Shown piece by piece: positions 34,331-41,635 of a stretch of 64,000 nucleotides of DNA. The stretch spans positions 310,001 through 374,000 of the forward strand of contig CAWJPU010000001.1 of NCBI GenBank assembly GCA_963844805.1, in the 5' to 3' direction. The notes beneath the pieces are model-generated. The model worked only from the letters and a program-made list of their open reading frames with translations. It searched no databases and was not told the DNA's origin. Origin of the DNA: JACCZR01 sp963844805. GTDB lineage: Bacteria; Actinomycetota; Thermoleophilia; Solirubrobacterales; Thermoleophilaceae. Both the position numbers and the translations under genes were made by a program. The number at the start of each line of letters is the position of its first letter. Within the stretch, counting starts at the first letter, position 1.

Positions 34331-34569
34331 TGGCCGGGACCTTCATCGACGTCGAGCTGACCCCGGAGGCGCGCGACGACGCCGAGCTGGCCCAGAAGCT
34401 CGAGGACGCCTGCCCGGTGGACATCTTCGCCGCCCGCGACGGCCACACCGAGATCGTCGAGGAGAACCTCGACGAGTGCGTCCTCTGCGAGCTGTGCGTG
34501 AACGCAGCGCCTCCCGGCGCCGTGCGCGTGGTCAAGCTCTACGACGGCACCGCCCTCGAGAAGAAGTAG
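34330..34569 (+). CDS. Half-ferredoxin-like small protein coupled to sucD
   Basis: 79 residues. ATG 34330 overlaps the sucD stop (TGATG). Four Cys occur: C28 in ACPVDIF, then C50, C53 and C56 in ECVLCELCVNAAPPGAV. In a 2[4Fe-4S] ferredoxin one cluster uses the last Cys of motif I and the first three of motif II, and exactly those four remain here. The last Cys of motif II (position 60) is Ala, and the first three of motif I are absent. The protein therefore looks able to hold one [4Fe-4S] cluster. ATPEAR-like acidic sequence precedes the cluster region. A redox or assembly role with the CoA ligase is suggested by coupling only. Confidence 0.7.
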   Translation: MAGTFIDVELTPEARDDAELAQKLEDACPVDIFAARDGHTEIVEENLDECVLCELCVNAAPPGAVRVVKLYDGTALEKK

Positions 34570-34573
34570 ATCG

Positions 34574-35135
34574 ATGAGGGTCTACCTGGCTCGCCACGGC
34601 GAGACGGAGTGGAGCCTCTCCAAGCAGCACACCGGCCGCACCGACATCCCGCTGACCGAGAACGGGCCGCCGGCAGGCCGAGGCGCTGCGGGCGCTGTTC
34701 GCCGAGCGCCCCGTGCAGCGGGCCTTCACCAGCCCGCTGCTCGCGCGCCGCGGAGACGGCCCGGCTGGCCGGCTTCGGGGACGCCGAGCCCCGCGACGAG
34801 CTGCTGGAGTTCGACTACGGCGAGTACGAGGGGCGCACGACCGCCGAGATCCGGGCCGAGCGCCCCGGCTGGTACCTGTGGCGCGACGGCTGCCCCGGGG
34901 GCGAGACGCCCGCCGAGGTGGCCGAGAGGGTCGGCCGGCTGATCGCCGAGCTTCGCGAGGAGGGTGTCGACGCCGCACTGTTCGGGCATGGCCACGTGCT
35001 GCGCGCGCTGGCGGCGCGGTGGCTGGGCCTGGGGCCCGAGGCCGGGGGGCCTGTTCGCGCTGGAGACCGCGACGCTTGAGCACCCTCGGCTATGAGCGCG
35101 ACGTCCCGGTGATGTGGGGGTGGAACCTGCGCTAG
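34574..35135 (+). CDS. Histidine phosphatase (phosphoglycerate mutase-like), four frameshifts
   Basis: About 186 residues once four inserted bases are ignored (near 34670, 34750, 35045 and 35080). The catalytic RHG motif is YLARHGETEWSLSKQHTGRT. EFDYGEYEGRTTAEIRAERP supplies the acid Glu region, and the second catalytic His is in DAALFGHGHVLRALAARW. The family includes phosphoglycerate mutases and broad phosphatases of sugars and nucleotides. ATG 34574 follows the ferredoxin-like stop by 4 bases, so it probably belongs to the sucCD transcript. Substrate unknown. The density of lesions here is the highest in the window. Confidence 0.75.
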
Positions 35136-35138
35136 GGG

Positions 35139-35576
35139 ATGTCGCATTACCCCAGATCGGGGACTAACATGCTGGCGCCTTTCACACCCGCCCGGCAAAG
35201 CATCGTGACAGCCGAAACCCACACCTTCGACGTGCCACCGGACCTGCCCCTGCCGACCGTGCGCGCGTTCCTGAGCGGGATCGACAGCCACCTGCCCGAG
35301 CCCACGCGCGAGGGCCTCGCCCTGGTCACCACCGAGGTGGTCTCCAACGCGATGCGCCACGGCGACTACCCGATCACCGTGGAGGTGGTCTGGCTGGCCG
35401 GGACGGCCCGGGTGGCGGTGCGCAACCGGGGCCGCCAGTTCCGCTGGAACGGGCGCCCCGCGATGTCCGGTGAGAGGGGCGGCTGGGGCCTGGTGATCGT
35501 CAACCGCCTGGCCGACCGCTGGGGGATCCGCCGGGTCGGCGACTCCAACGAGGTCTGGCTCGAGATCGACCACTGA
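35139..35576 (+). CDS. Anti-sigma/RsbW-like ATP-binding protein
   Basis: Up to 145 residues; the folded part is ~125. GHKL ATPase motifs: the N-box VTTEVVSNAMRHGDYP, G1 box VAVRNRGRQFRW, and G2-like SGERGGWGLVIVNRLADRWG. This is the stand-alone HATPase_c_2 form used as serine kinase anti-sigma factors or their relatives in actinobacteria. No sigma factor or anti-anti-sigma gene is nearby, so its partner is unknown. The longest start is at 35139, but ATG 35169 or GTG 35203 is plausible. A CCCC-AGATC-GGGG inverted repeat at 35151-35163 between these candidates could be regulatory. Confidence 0.75.
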   Translation: MSHYPRSGTNMLAPFTPARQSIVTAETHTFDVPPDLPLPTVRAFLSGIDSHLPEPTREGLALVTTEVVSNAMRHGDYPITVEVVWLAGTARVAVRNRGRQFRWNGRPAMSGERGGWGLVIVNRLADRWGIRRVGDSNEVWLEIDH

Positions 35577-35608
35577 CCCCGCCGCGGCGGGCGACGTACG
35601 GTCAGGGC

Positions 35609-36358
35609 ATGCCTGAGCTCCCCGAGGTCGAGCGCGCCCGCGCGAACATCGAGAAGCGCGCCCTGGGGCGCGAGATAGCGCGCGTCGACGACGCCGACAC
35701 CTGGGTGTGCCGCCCCCACTCGCCGGGCGAGCTGCACGAGGCGCTCCGGGGGGCGACGCTCACCGAGGCCCACCGGCGCGGCAAGGCGATGTGGGTGGAG
35801 AGCGACTCCGGCCCGGTGCTGGGCCTGCACCTGGGCATGGCGGGCCGGATCGTGGTGGACGGCAAGCCGGCCGCCAACAACTGGGACCGCTTCACGATCG
35901 AGTTCGCCGACGGCGGGCGCCTCGCCCTGCGGGACAAGCGGCGCCTCGGGCGCGCCGTGCTCGAGCCTGATCTGAGCAAGCTCGGCCCCGACGCCGCCGA
36001 GGTGGGCCGCGGGCCGTTCCGCAAGCGCGTGGGCCGCGGCTCGGCGCCGCTGAAGGCCCGGATCATGGACCAGTCGGTGATCGCCGGCGTCGGCAACCTG
36101 CTGGCCGACGAGACGCTGTGGCAGGCCGGCCTCTCGCCCCTGCGCCCGGCCGGCGAGCTGAGCGAGGACGAGCTCGACCACCTGCGCCGTGAGCTGCGGG
36201 CGGCCACCCGGCGCGCGATCCGCCGCGGCGGGGTCCACACGGGCGAGCTGATCCCCGCGCGCCGTCGCGGCGGCGGCTGCCCGCGCTGCGGCGCGGCGCT
36301 GGAGCGCGAGACGGTGGGCGGGCGCACCACTTACTGGTGCCCCGGGGAGCAGGAGTAG
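35609..36358 (+). CDS. Formamidopyrimidine-DNA glycosylase / Nei family
   Basis: 249 residues. It starts with the invariant catalytic N-terminus MPELPEVERARANIEKR (Pro2 after Met removal, Glu3). Lys59 in RRGKAMWVES corresponds to the conserved beta-hairpin Lys. The H2TH DNA-binding motif is MDQSVIAGVGNLLADETLWQ. The C-terminal zinc finger begins CPRCGAAL but ends TYWCPGEQE, so the usual fourth Cys of CPxCQ is missing. It excises oxidised bases such as 8-oxoguanine or oxidised pyrimidines. The leaderless -10 TACGGT precedes ATG 35609 by 6 bases. The altered finger leaves open whether it is Fpg or a Nei-like variant. Confidence 0.88.
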   Translation: MPELPEVERARANIEKRALGREIARVDDADTWVCRPHSPGELHEALRGATLTEAHRRGKAMWVESDSGPVLGLHLGMAGRIVVDGKPAANNWDRFTIEFADGGRLALRDKRRLGRAVLEPDLSKLGPDAAEVGRGPFRKRVGRGSAPLKARIMDQSVIAGVGNLLADETLWQAGLSPLRPAGELSEDELDHLRRELRAATRRAIRRGGVHTGELIPARRRGGGCPRCGAALERETVGGRTTYWCPGEQE

Positions 36359-36360
36359 GG

Positions 36361-36725
36361 CTAGGCCCCGGCGCGCCGCGAGCGCGCTGACGCTCGATCA
36401 CGTTGCCCAGCAGCTTGATCACGCCCGGGTCGCCGCTCACCTTGACGTAGCCCCGCTCGTAGGCCCGGACCCACTGACCCAGGCGGCCGTCCTCGGCCAG
36501 CTCGTTGAACTTCGGGCGGTGGACCTCCACCTGCACCCGGGCGTCGGCGGCGGGGTCCCGGTCGATCTTCGGGCCGGGGACCTCCACGCGCCAGATCGGG
36601 GCATCGCCCCCGTGGGTCGGGAGCTCCACCTTCATGACCAGCTTGAGTTGCGCGAGCGCGGGCACCTCTTGCGCCAGGTTCTCCAGAACCTTGACTATGA
36701 GTGCCTTCGTGTCGCTAGCGGCCAC
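36361..36725 (-). CDS. SCP2-like small domain protein (end uncertain)
   Basis: About 120 residues from GTG 36725. The sequence begins VAASDTKALIVKVLENLAQE and continues with IWRVEVPGPKIDRDPAADAR, ARVQVEVHRPKFNELAEDGR and YVKVSGDPGVIKLLGNVIER. The last two resemble the strand-helix end of SCP2 sterol-carrier-like domains, which bind acyl or sterol ligands. In the starting frame the ORF runs on antisense to the glycosylase gene. A stop at 36361 in another frame suggests a small frameshift near 36390. It lies 57 bases downstream of the acyl-CoA dehydrogenase gene on the same strand and may be co-transcribed with it. Confidence 0.55.
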
Positions 36726-36782
36726 CGGGCCGCCGACTCTAGCTGTGCTCGGCTCCGCGGATCGCCAGTCCGGAGGGCGCCG

Positions 36783-37991
36783 CTAGATCTTGTTGCGCTG
36801 GAGCAGCTTCTTGCCGATGACCATGCGCTGGATCTCCGAGGTGCCCTCGCCGATCAGCAGCAGCGGCGCGTCGCGGTAGAGGCGCTCGATCTCGTACTCC
36901 TTGGAGTAGCCGTAGCCGCCGTGGATGCGGAAGGCCTCCTCAACGACCTCCTTACCGGTCTCCGAGGCGAACAGCTTGGCCATGCCGGCCTCGATGTCCG
37001 ACCGCTCGCCCGAGTCCTTCATGCGGGCGGCTTTCAGCGTCAGCAGGCGAGCTGCCTCGACCTTGGTGCCCATGTCGGCGAGCTTGAACTGGATCGCCTG
37101 GTGGGCGGAGATCGGCTTGCCGAAGGTCTTGCGCTCCTGTGAGTAACGCAGGGCCAGCTCCAGCGCGCGCTGGGCGATGCCCACGCCGCGGGCGGCCACG
37201 TTGACCCGGCCGACCTCGAGCGCGTCCATCATCTGGACGAAGCCCTGGCCGACGCCCTCCTCGCCGCCGAGCACGCGGTCGTCGGCGCACTTGTAGCCGT
37301 CGTAGACGAGCTCGGTGGACTCGACGCCCTTGTAGCCCATCTTCTTGATCTGCGGCGGGATGGTCAGGCCGGCGAAGTCACCGGAGTTCTCGGCGGCACC
37401 CGGCTCCTTCTCGGTGATGAAGCAGGTCATGCCCTTGTAGGGCGGGTCGGCCTGAGGGTCGGTCTTCATCAGCACGAAGACCAGCCCGGAGCGCAGCCCG
37501 TTGGTGACCCACATCTTCTGGCCGTTGAGCTCCCAGCCGCCATCGACCTGCTTGGCGCTGCCCTTGATGCCCTGGACGTCGGACCCGACCTCGGGCTCCG
37601 ACAGCGAGAAGGCGGCCCGGATCTCGCCGGTGGCCATCCGCGGCAGGAACTCCTGCTTCTGCTCGTCGGTGCCGAACTTCATGAGCAGATAGGAGCCGAT
37701 GAAGTGGGTGTTGACGATGCCCGAGACCGAGATCCAGCCCCGCGACAGCTCCTCGACGATCATCGCGTAGGTCGTCAGGTCGAGGCCCATCCCGCCGTAC
37801 TCCTCGGGGATGGTCACGCCGAACAGGCCGAGCTCCTTCATCTGCTCGACGACCGCGTCGGGGAACGAGTCCTCGTGGTCGTGCTCCTCGGCAACGGGGA
37901 TGACCTGCTCGTCGACGAACTGGCGCACCATGTCGGTGATCGCCTTCTGCTCGTCGGTCTTGTCGGTGTACTGCGCCTCGGCTACGGCCAT
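36783..37991 (-). CDS. Acyl-CoA dehydrogenase, candidate methylsuccinyl-CoA dehydrogenase
   Basis: About 402 residues from ATG 37991; a TTG start at 38015 is less likely. FAD-dependent fold: FGVTIPEEYGGMGLDLTTYA; the FAD/substrate loop AAFSLSEPEVGSDVQGIKGS; MWVTNG; and IHGGYGYSKEYEIERLYRD near the C-terminus. ALLLIGEGTSEIQRMVIGKK includes the family catalytic-base region. It oxidises the alpha-beta bond of an acyl-CoA and passes electrons to ETF. In this window it is the natural candidate for (2S)-methylsuccinyl-CoA to mesaconyl-CoA, between Ecm and the MaoC hydratase. The substrate is inferred. An inverted repeat, TTGAC-TC-GTCAA (38004-38015), lies just upstream. Confidence 0.85.
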   Translation of the reverse strand: MAVAEAQYTDKTDEQKAITDMVRQFVDEQVIPVAEEHDHEDSFPDAVVEQMKELGLFGVTIPEEYGGMGLDLTTYAMIVEELSRGWISVSGIVNTHFIGSYLLMKFGTDEQKQEFLPRMATGEIRAAFSLSEPEVGSDVQGIKGSAKQVDGGWELNGQKMWVTNGLRSGLVFVLMKTDPQADPPYKGMTCFITEKEPGAAENSGDFAGLTIPPQIKKMGYKGVESTELVYDGYKCADDRVLGGEEGVGQGFVQMMDALEVGRVNVAARGVGIAQRALELALRYSQERKTFGKPISAHQAIQFKLADMGTKVEAARLLTLKAARMKDSGERSDIEAGMAKLFASETGKEVVEEAFRIHGGYGYSKEYEIERLYRDAPLLLIGEGTSEIQRMVIGKKLLQRNKI

Positions 37992-38047
37992 GCGACTCCC
38001 GGGTTGACTCGTCAATCGGTTACCGGGGGGATGGTACTTGCGAGATC

Positions 38048-39265
38048 GTGGACAATCCGGTCATGCGGCGCCATGGCGTGATGCGGGGGCGGCTGCGCCG
38101 CGGCTCGGGGGAGGCCCCCTCGTCCGAGGACCCCTACGTCGATATCGACCCGGGGCAGCTGATCGGCATGTTCGCCACCCCCCAGTGGCTCCGCGACGTC
38201 GGCTTCACGGCCTGGCTCCTGGTGGGGGTTGCGCTCTTCCTGGCCGGGGCAGTGTGGCTGCTGACCCTGGTCGAGAGCATCGTGGTGCCGGTGATCACCG
38301 CCGGGGTCGTTGCGGCGGTCGCGTCCCCGCTGGTCGCCTGGCTGGCGCGCGGGCGCCTGACCCGGGGCATCGCCTCGATCCTGGTGCTGCTCGGGCTGGT
38401 GGCGCTCGGCGTGCTCGTCGGCTTCGCGGTGGTGGCCGGCATCACGAGCGAGTTCGGAGCTCTGGGCAGCCACCTCGACGAGGCCAAGGACATGATCGCC
38501 GGCTGGCTCAGGGACCTGGGGGTCAGCGCGCAGACGGCCGAGGAGGCCAAGAGCAACCTCTCCTCGGCCGCCACCGACGCCGTGAAGGGCCTGCTCGACG
38601 GGGTCAGCTCGGGGCTCAAGGCTCTCTCCTCGCTCGTGTTCTTCCTGGCCATGACCGCGCTCAGCCTGATCTTCCTGATGTCGGACGGGCCCACCATCAG
38701 AGCCTGGGGCGAGCGCCACATGGGCGTCCCGCCGTCGGTGGCCCGGACGGTCAGCACCCGCACGCTCGAGTCGCTGCGCGGTTACTTCGTCGGCCTGACG
38801 ATCATCGCGGTCTTCAACGGAGTGCTGGTCTTGCTGGGGGCGCTCGTCCTCGGCGTCCCGCTGCCGGCGACGTTGGCGGTGGTGACGTTCCTCGCCGCCT
38901 ACATCCCCTACCTGGGCGCCTGGACCGCCGGAGCGTTCTCGGTGCTGATCGCGCTCGGAGGGGCCGGCACCGACGCGGCGATCGGCATGCTGATCGTGCA
39001 GGTGCTCGCCAACAGCGTGCTCCAACAGCTCGTCCAGCCGCTTGCGATGGGAGCCGCGCTGGGCATCCACCCGCTCGCGGTGCTGATCGTGACCATCGCC
39101 GGCGGCGCGCTGTTCGGCTCGGTGGGCCTGATCCTGGCCGCCCCGCTCACGGCGGCGGCGACGCGCATATCCGCGGACCTCGCGCGCGCGCGGGAGAAGG
39201 AGGCGGAGGCCGCGGCGGAGGCGGCCGCGGCCGGCGAGGCGGCTCCGGGCGCTGCGCCCGCCTAG
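38048..39265 (+). CDS. AI-2E/PerM family membrane transporter
   Basis: 405 residues with about eight membrane segments. The pattern is typical of the PerM/AI-2E exporter family: an N-terminal helix pair (FTAWLLVGVALFLAGAVWLL), a central extracytoplasmic helical domain (~140-200), then GYFVGLTIIAVFNGVLVLLG and IPYLGAWTAGAFSVLIALGG. The C-terminal hallmark is QLVQPLAMGAALGIHPLAVL. Members export autoinducer-2 or act as Na+/H+ antiporters; which applies here is unknown. The C-terminal tail is a highly charged Ala/Glu helix. GTG 38048 starts 56 bases from the divergent dehydrogenase. It converges with the YihY gene, the stops overlapping by 4 bases. Confidence 0.85.
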   Translation: MDNPVMRRHGVMRGRLRRGSGEAPSSEDPYVDIDPGQLIGMFATPQWLRDVGFTAWLLVGVALFLAGAVWLLTLVESIVVPVITAGVVAAVASPLVAWLARGRLTRGIASILVLLGLVALGVLVGFAVVAGITSEFGALGSHLDEAKDMIAGWLRDLGVSAQTAEEAKSNLSSAATDAVKGLLDGVSSGLKALSSLVFFLAMTALSLIFLMSDGPTIRAWGERHMGVPPSVARTVSTRTLESLRGYFVGLTIIAVFNGVLVLLGALVLGVPLPATLAVVTFLAAYIPYLGAWTAGAFSVLIALGGAGTDAAIGMLIVQVLANSVLQQLVQPLAMGAALGIHPLAVLIVTIAGGALFGSVGLILAAPLTAAATRISADLARAREKEAEAAAEAAAAGEAAPGAAPA

Positions 39266-40188
39266 TTGCGGACGAACAGGGCGCGCAGGCGCCCGAGCAG
39301 GGTGGGGCCCGCTGCCTCCTCCTCCAGCGCCCGGTCCAGGTCCGCGCCGGTCGGCAGTAGCGAGGCCTGGGCCGCGACGTGGGCGCCGAAGACCACGGCG
39401 ATCGCATCCAGGTACGCGGAGAAGACGACCGCCAGCAGCACGCCAAGGGTCCCGTAGACGGCGCTGCGGCCCCCGAACGCCGAGAAGTAGACCTCCGCGC
39501 CCAGCTGCACCGCCAGCACGCCCACCAGGGCCACCACGCCGCCCAGCAGCGACGCCCGGAGGCTCGTGGGCGTCTCGGGGAGGACGTGGTATAGGCCGAC
39601 CAGCACGCCCAGCAGCAGCGCGAACGGCAGTGCGACGGTGATGGCGAACTGGGCCGCGGCGACAAGGAAGGGCCGGTCGCCGATGGCCTCGGCCAGCGAT
39701 CCGGACAGGGTCAGCCCCAGCGCCGCGATCAGTGCCGGCGCGACGAGCAGCGTCAGGCCGGCGTCCATGGCCTTGCCGGGGACCCACGGGCGCTCGACCT
39801 GGTCTCCGCGAGCGCGGTTGACCGCGTAGCGCAGGCCGCCGATCGCCCCGCTGGCCGAGTAGAGGAGAGCGATCGCGCCGATCCAGCCGATGCTCCCCGC
39901 CCCTGCGGCGACGTCGTCCAGCAGAGCCTCGACCTGACTGCGGTCGGTCGGGTCGGCCAGCGGCAGCGACTCCACGATCCAGTTCACGATCGAGGTCCGC
40001 ACGCTGTCGTCGCCCAGCACGTTCGAGAACGACCAGACGAGCAGCAGCAGGATCGCAGGGAACGACATCACCAGGAAGTAGGCGACCTGGGCCGCCTCGA
40101 TGGTGCCGCCCTCGTTCAGCAGCGAGTCGCCGCTGCGGCGCAGGAGCAGCCCCAGGCGAGCGAGGAGCCGGCGGGGACCCGTGGCCAT
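39262..40188 (-). CDS. YihY/BrkB-family inner membrane protein
   Basis: 308 residues with six predicted transmembrane helices. The N-terminal family signature is GGTIEAAQVAYFLVMSFPAI, the A-A-x-x-A-Y-x-x-x-x-S-x-P-x pattern of YihY/Rbn proteins. A periplasmic helical loop (WIVESLPLADPTDRSQVEAL) follows, then GWIGAIALLYSASGAIGGLR and further hydrophobic segments. The family was once called ribonuclease BN, but its members are membrane proteins of unclear function, possibly transporters. ATG 40188 is used; an upstream ATG at 40233 would add 15 residues. It converges with the AI-2E transporter. Confidence 0.85.
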   Translation of the reverse strand: MATGPRRLLARLGLLLRRSGDSLLNEGGTIEAAQVAYFLVMSFPAILLLLVWSFSNVLGDDSVRTSIVNWIVESLPLADPTDRSQVEALLDDVAAGAGSIGWIGAIALLYSASGAIGGLRYAVNRARGDQVERPWVPGKAMDAGLTLLVAPALIAALGLTLSGSLAEAIGDRPFLVAAAQFAITVALPFALLLGVLVGLYHVLPETPTSLRASLLGGVVALVGVLAVQLGAEVYFSAFGGRSAVYGTLGVLLAVVFSAYLDAIAVVFGAHVAAQASLLPTGADLDRALEEEAAGPTLLGRLRALFVRN

Positions 40189-40285
40189 ACGATCAGTCTC
40201 GCCGAGCAGGCCCCAGAAGGGCGAGAGGATCAACGAAGTAGCCCCGCCCGCCGAGCCGGGCCCGCGGGCCCGGCCTACCGCTGTT

Positions 40286-40826
40286 CTAGAGCCCGCGGGG
40301 GTGCCGCGCGCGGAAGCGGCTGCTCCTGCGCAGGCGCTTCGACCACTGCGGGCCGGTGCGCGACGGGTTGTCGCGCATGCTGGTGTCCAGCCGCAGGCCG
40401 GCGACGACCATGTAGGCGTGCCCGCCGTGGGCGTAGACGGTGACCCACTTGCCGGTGCCGCGGCGGCCCCAGCGCATCAGCGCGCCGGAGGCCATGGGCG
40501 AGCTGATCAGCCGCCCGCCGCGCAGGGCGTAGGAGACGCTGCCCGAGCAGTCGTAGCCGCTGTCGAGGCGGCTGAAGGTCGCGTGCCCGCCGCCCCACTT
40601 GTAGGGCTTGCCGATGATGCGGTTGCCGGCGCGGATGATCTGCCGGACCTTGCGGGGCGCGTTGCGCGGGGCGATCGCCTTGCCGTTCACGATCTTCGCC
40701 CGCTTGGGCGGAGGCGGGCGGCGGCTGGAAGGAGGCGCCTCCGGTGGTGGAGGCGGCCGCCGGGGCCGCGCACAGAAGCGCTAGGAGAATGCAGAGGCAG
40801 AGGGACCTGGAGAAGAGCTTGTGCAT
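40286..40826 (-). CDS. NlpC/P60 peptidoglycan hydrolase, copy 2 (frameshifted)
   Basis: About 180 residues with one insertion near 40720. Signal peptide HKLFSRSLCLCILLALLCAA, short Pro-rich linker, then KPYKWGGGHATFSRLDSGYD followed by the catalytic Cys in DCSGSVSYAL. The second catalytic region is VYAHGGHAYMVVAGLRLDTS (His). It cleaves peptide stems in the cell wall (C40 family). It is a near-copy of the gene just upstream at 40848-41408, with only 21 bases between them. Both probably share the c-di-AMP riboswitch ahead of copy 1. The tail SKRLRRSSRFRARHPRGL is conserved in both. Confidence 0.82.
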
Positions 40827-40847
40827 CGAGTGGGGTGGGTCGGGGAC

Positions 40848-41408
40848 TTACAGCCCGCGCGGATGACGCGCGACGAACGCGTCATTGCGGCGCAGGCGCT
40901 TGGACCAGCCCGGGCCGGTCCGCGACGGGTCGTCGCGCATGCTGGTGTCGAGCCTGAGGCCGGCGACGACCATGTAGGTGTGGCCGCCGTGGGCGTACAC
41001 GGTGACCCAGCGGCCGGGGCCGCGACGGCCCCAGCTCATCAGGCCACCCGAGGTCATCGGCGACCTGAGCAGGCGCCCGCCACGCAGGGCGTAGGAGACG
41101 CTGCCCGAGCAGTCGTAGCCGCTGTCGAGGCGGCTGAACGTGGCGTGGCCGCCGCCCCACTTGTAGGGCTTGCCGATGATGCGGTTGCCGGCGCGGATGA
41201 TGCGCCGGACGCGCCACGGCGCGTTGCGCGGGGCGATCGCCTTGCCGTTCACGATCTTCGCCCGCTTGGGCGGGGGCGGAGGCGCCACGAACGAGGCGCC
41301 GCCGGTCGTCGACGCGCTCGCGCTGCCGGCGCCGACCACGAGCAGGGCGGCGAGCACGGCGAGCGCACAGATGGCGCACGTGAGCTTTGTCAGGGCCAGT
41401 TGCTTCAT
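40848..41408 (-). CDS. NlpC/P60 peptidoglycan hydrolase, copy 1 (riboswitch-controlled)
   Basis: 186 residues, intact. The signal peptide (LTCAICALAVLAALLVVGAG) ends near ASA-STT, followed by a Pro/Lys linker. The C40 domain starts NAPWRVRRIIRAGNRIIGKP. Catalytic Cys100 is in GYDCSGSVSYAL, and His143 in AHGGHTYMVVAG provides the second residue. Length and layout fit a minimal secreted D,L-endopeptidase without wall-binding repeats. A c-di-AMP riboswitch occupies the 5' leader (41420-41547), linking wall hydrolysis to c-di-AMP levels as known for actinobacterial rpf and nlpC genes. Start ATG 41408. Confidence 0.9.
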   Translation of the reverse strand: MKQLALTKLTCAICALAVLAALLVVGAGSASASTTGGASFVAPPPPPKRAKIVNGKAIAPRNAPWRVRRIIRAGNRIIGKPYKWGGGHATFSRLDSGYDCSGSVSYALRGGRLLRSPMTSGGLMSWGRRGPGRWVTVYAHGGHTYMVVAGLRLDTSMRDDPSRTGPGWSKRLRRNDAFVARHPRGL

Positions 41409-41419
41409 CTCTTTCGTAC

Positions 41420-41547
41420 GCCTACGGGGTTAGCTGTCGGGCTCGCGCTGAAAGAGCTTGCGCGCCCTCCGAAGAGAGTTCGCCCCAGCGGCATCGAGTG
41501 CCGCCTTGGGTCCCCCGTTCCCACCAGGTGGGATTCGGCGTGGCGGG
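41420..41547 (-). ncRNA. Cyclic di-AMP (ydaO/yuaA) riboswitch upstream of NlpC/P60 genes
   Basis: Read on the minus strand the leader contains CGCCGAATCCCACC with a TGG loop and GGTGGGAACGGGGGACCC, then GGGGCGAACTC, and near the 3' end CGAGCCCGACAGCTAACCCC followed by GTAGGC. These are the conserved blocks of the ydaO class in their usual order: GCCGAAUC, GGGGAACC-type, GGGGCGAA, and GAGCCCGACAGCUAACC-N3-AGGC. In actinobacteria this class sits before resuscitation factors and NlpC hydrolases, exactly as here. Ligand binding is expected to repress expression. Boundaries are approximate, set from the pairing of CGCC with GGCG. Confidence 0.88.
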
Positions 41548-41635
41548 CAAGCTAGCAGTTCTTTCGGCGTTTGTCTTCCGCCCCCCGCAAGTCCCCCTGC
41601 AGGCGAGTCCTTCGCCACAAACGTTGCGTGACAGG

